Source: Syntrophomonadaceae bacterium
Lineage (GTDB): Bacteria; Bacillota; Dethiobacteria; PWVN01
Length of the DNA: 5,752 bases
Direction of reading: 5' to 3'
NCBI GenBank assembly: GCA_003561835.1
Contig: PWVN01000127.1
Location: 1 to 5,752 of the forward strand
Under the pieces are notes generated by a model, which was not told where the DNA came from, did no database searches, and worked only from the letters and a program-made list of their open reading frames with translations. Shown here in pieces: positions 4,345 through 5,752 of the stretch (position 1 is the first letter of the stretch; each line of letters begins with the position of its first letter). The position numbers were made by a program, and so were the translations under genes.

Positions 4345-5664
4345 GTAGATCCGGACCGTCCACAGGAGGCCGGCCAGGGCCGACACGATGAAGCCGGCGT
4401 TGAAGCCCAGGACGGCCCCCCGGATGCCCAGGTCGGGATGGGCCGTCAGGGTGTAGATGAGGAAGAGGCAGGTAAAGGTCCCCAGCAGGTCGTTGGCCAG
4501 GGCAATCCCCGGGCGGCCCAGGCCGTGCAGGATGGATGTGGTGACGAACTGCAGGTAGGCGAAGGGGGCCGCCAGGGACATCTGGACCAGCAGGGGCGCA
4601 GCGCTGGCGGTGCCGTAGAGAATCAGGGTTAAAGGCTCACTGAAAAGGTTGATGAGGGCCCCGCCGGACAGGCCGATGAGGAAGGCGCTGCCCAGGGCGA
4701 AGCTTAAGAGCCTCTTGAGCCTTCTCCTGTTCCCCAGGGAGGCGGAAGCGGCGATGGAGGGGACCAGGTTGGTGCTCAGGGGGATGATGAAAACCGTGGG
4801 CAGGAAGAGGAGGGGCAGGGCCATGCCGGCCAGCTCCCCCAGAAGGGCGGTGGCCTCCGCGGGGCCGTACCCGGCAGCCTGCAGGCGGGTAGGGATCAGG
4901 AAGGACTCGATGGTAAAGGTGAGGGAGGCGCTGAGGCGGATCACCAGCAGGGGCAGGGCCAGGGCCGTGAGCTCCCGCCTCACCTGAAAGGGATAGCGGG
5001 GGCGGCTGCGGGGGGCAGGGCTGCCGCGGCCCCGGCGGTAGATGCGGTAGAAATAAAGGACCAGGATAAGCCCCGCCAGCTCCCCGAAGGTGACGCCGAA
5101 GACGATGCCCAGCACCGCGTATTCCAGCCCGTAGGGGAGCAGCAGGAGCACCCCCAAAAGGCCCAGGGACACCCGAAAAACCTGCTCCGCCGCCTGGGCC
5201 ATGGCCGTGGGCACCATGTTCTGCTGCCCCTGGAAAAACCCCTTGTAGATGGAAGCCACCGCCACGCAGACCAGGGCTGGGGACAGGAGGCGCAGGGGCA
5301 TGACGATCCGCTGGTCGGGGAACAGGGGGGCCAGGGGGGAAAAGGTTGCCAGGAGGAGGAAGAGCCCCCCCAGCAGGGCCGCCGGGCGGATGAAGCGCAG
5401 GGCCAGGGACCTGACCTTCTCCATCCCGTAAAAATCCTCCCGGGCATAGCGGTCGCTGACGCTCTTCACCACGGCCCCGGGCAGACCCAGGGTAACCAGG
5501 ACGGCCGCCAGGGTGTAGAAGGGGAGGATCATCTGAAAGAGGCCCAGCCCCTCGGCACCGATGAGGCGGGAGAGGAGCATCCGGTTTCCCAGCCCCAGGA
5601 CACGGCAGAAAACCGCTGCCAGGGTCAGGATGAAGGTACCTTTGAGGAGGAGGCGGGAGGCCAT
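4330..5664 (-). CDS. spoVB: SpoVB/MurJ-like polysaccharide flippase
   Basis: Membrane protein of the MOP exporter superfamily (polysaccharide transporter/SpoVB branch), expected to flip lipid-linked oligosaccharides or lipid II across the membrane; B. subtilis SpoVB serves spore cortex formation. The N-terminus LLLKGTFILTLAAVFCRVLG is typical of SpoVB. The motif IYKGFFQGQQNMVPTAMAQ (139-157) followed by EQVFRV is a family signature. About 12 hydrophobic segments can be drawn, with a basic loop at 207-230 (RIYRRGRG to VRR). The 444 residues fall short of the roughly 490-520 usual for SpoVB, so the last two membrane segments seem absent. The ATG at 5664 is preceded by AGGTGGT (complement of 5676-5682) at an 11-base spacing. 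It converges on rsgI. The exact paralogue (SpoVB, or another oligosaccharide flippase) is less sure than the family. Confidence 0.85.
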   Translation of the reverse strand: MASRLLLKGTFILTLAAVFCRVLGLGNRMLLSRLIGAEGLGLFQMILPFYTLAAVLVTLGLPGAVVKSVSDRYAREDFYGMEKVRSLALRFIRPAALLGGLFLLLATFSPLAPLFPDQRIVMPLRLLSPALVCVAVASIYKGFFQGQQNMVPTAMAQAAEQVFRVSLGLLGVLLLLPYGLEYAVLGIVFGVTFGELAGLILVLYFYRIYRRGRGSPAPRSRPRYPFQVRRELTALALPLLVIRLSASLTFTIESFLIPTRLQAAGYGPAEATALLGELAGMALPLLFLPTVFIIPLSTNLVPSIAASASLGNRRRLKRLLSFALGSAFLIGLSGGALINLFSEPLTLILYGTASAAPLLVQMSLAAPFAYLQFVTTSILHGLGRPGIALANDLLGTFTCLFLIYTLTAHPDLGIRGAVLGFNAGFIVSALAGLLWTVRIYKKAS

Positions 5665-5675
5665 TGCTTTTTGAC

Positions 5676-5682
5676 ACCACCT
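5676..5682 (-). promoter_or_regulatory. Ribosome binding site of spoVB-like gene
   Basis: AGGTGGT on the - strand differs by one base from AGGAGGT. It lies 11 bases from the ATG at 5664, slightly far. No better site is closer, and the family-typical N-terminus supports this ATG. Confidence 0.5.
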
Positions 5683-5704
5683 GTCCGTTGGATCCGGCTC
5701 TATA

Positions 5705-5712
5705 TGTGTATG
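5705..5712 (-). promoter_or_regulatory. Weak sporulation-like -10 element upstream of spoVB-like gene
   Basis: On the - strand CATACACA (complement of 5705-5712) agrees at its first six bases with the CATACAAT-like -10 of mother-cell SigE promoters, and SigE drives spoVB in B. subtilis. The spacing to the ribosome binding site is plausible. No clear SigE -35 is found about 14 bases upstream; a T-run lies near there instead. Treat it as a hint only. Confidence 0.25.
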
Positions 5713-5752
5713 CGGCCTGCCGGGATAAAAAAACCAAAAGGAATCCGGGAGC

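Noticed and set aside
4637..5737. Long Pro/Gly-rich open frame on the - strand
   Set aside because: It is a second frame over the flippase gene; its low-complexity Pro/Gly/Ala content is typical of an off-frame reading of GC-rich DNA.
5720..5749. Possible hairpin or terminator at the right edge (CCGGGAT ... ATCCGGG with an A-run between)
   Set aside because: Only GGAT/ATCC truly pair; the outer bases do not, and the window ends before any gene can be seen.

Overview
This window is a GC-rich stretch of bacterial chromosome carrying housekeeping and regulatory genes. It looks like a high-GC, spore-forming Firmicute of the Clostridia (Moorella/Desulfotomaculum-like). That assignment is inferred from gene order (L19 - signal peptidase I - RbgA - RNase HII - YraN), the SigI/RsgI pair, a SpoVB-family flippase, strong Shine-Dalgarno sequences and frequent GTG starts. 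The species cannot be fixed from the sequence alone. I see no mobile element, CRISPR array, tRNA or rRNA.

Left part (1-2618, + strand): the last 14 codons of rplS (ribosomal protein L19) are followed by a compact hairpin with a T-run, and then by lepB, rbgA, rnhB and a yraN-family gene. The four complete genes are tightly packed: gaps of 14 and 13 bases, then a 4-base overlap. They look like one transcription unit that continues from rplS. The hairpin sits between rplS and lepB and probably acts as a partial terminator, giving much L19 mRNA and less mRNA for the downstream genes. Products: L19 and RbgA serve the 50S ribosomal subunit, LepB cleaves signal peptides at the membrane, RnhB removes RNA from DNA, and YraN is a small nuclease-fold protein of unsettled function. 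The RbgA is unusual: it has Gln where the Bacillus subtilis protein has catalytic His9, and its G3 motif reads DTIG instead of DTPG.

Middle part (2619-4344, + strand): an AT-richer 161-base gap holds a candidate SigI-type promoter and two copies of a GAATACCCC(C)TG element. It is followed by sigI and rsgI, which overlap by 14 bases, and by a strong terminator. SigI is an alternative sigma factor. RsgI is its membrane-anchored anti-sigma factor, with the conserved Asn-Pro self-cleavage site outside the membrane. This RsgI ends in a short Pro-rich tail with no recognisable sensor domain.

Right part (4330-5752, - strand): a convergent 444-residue SpoVB/MurJ-like lipid-linked oligosaccharide flippase. 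Its last codons and stop lie inside the same terminator hairpin, which can work in both directions. Its upstream region has a ribosome binding site and a weak sporulation-like -10 element; the last 40 bases hold nothing I can assign.
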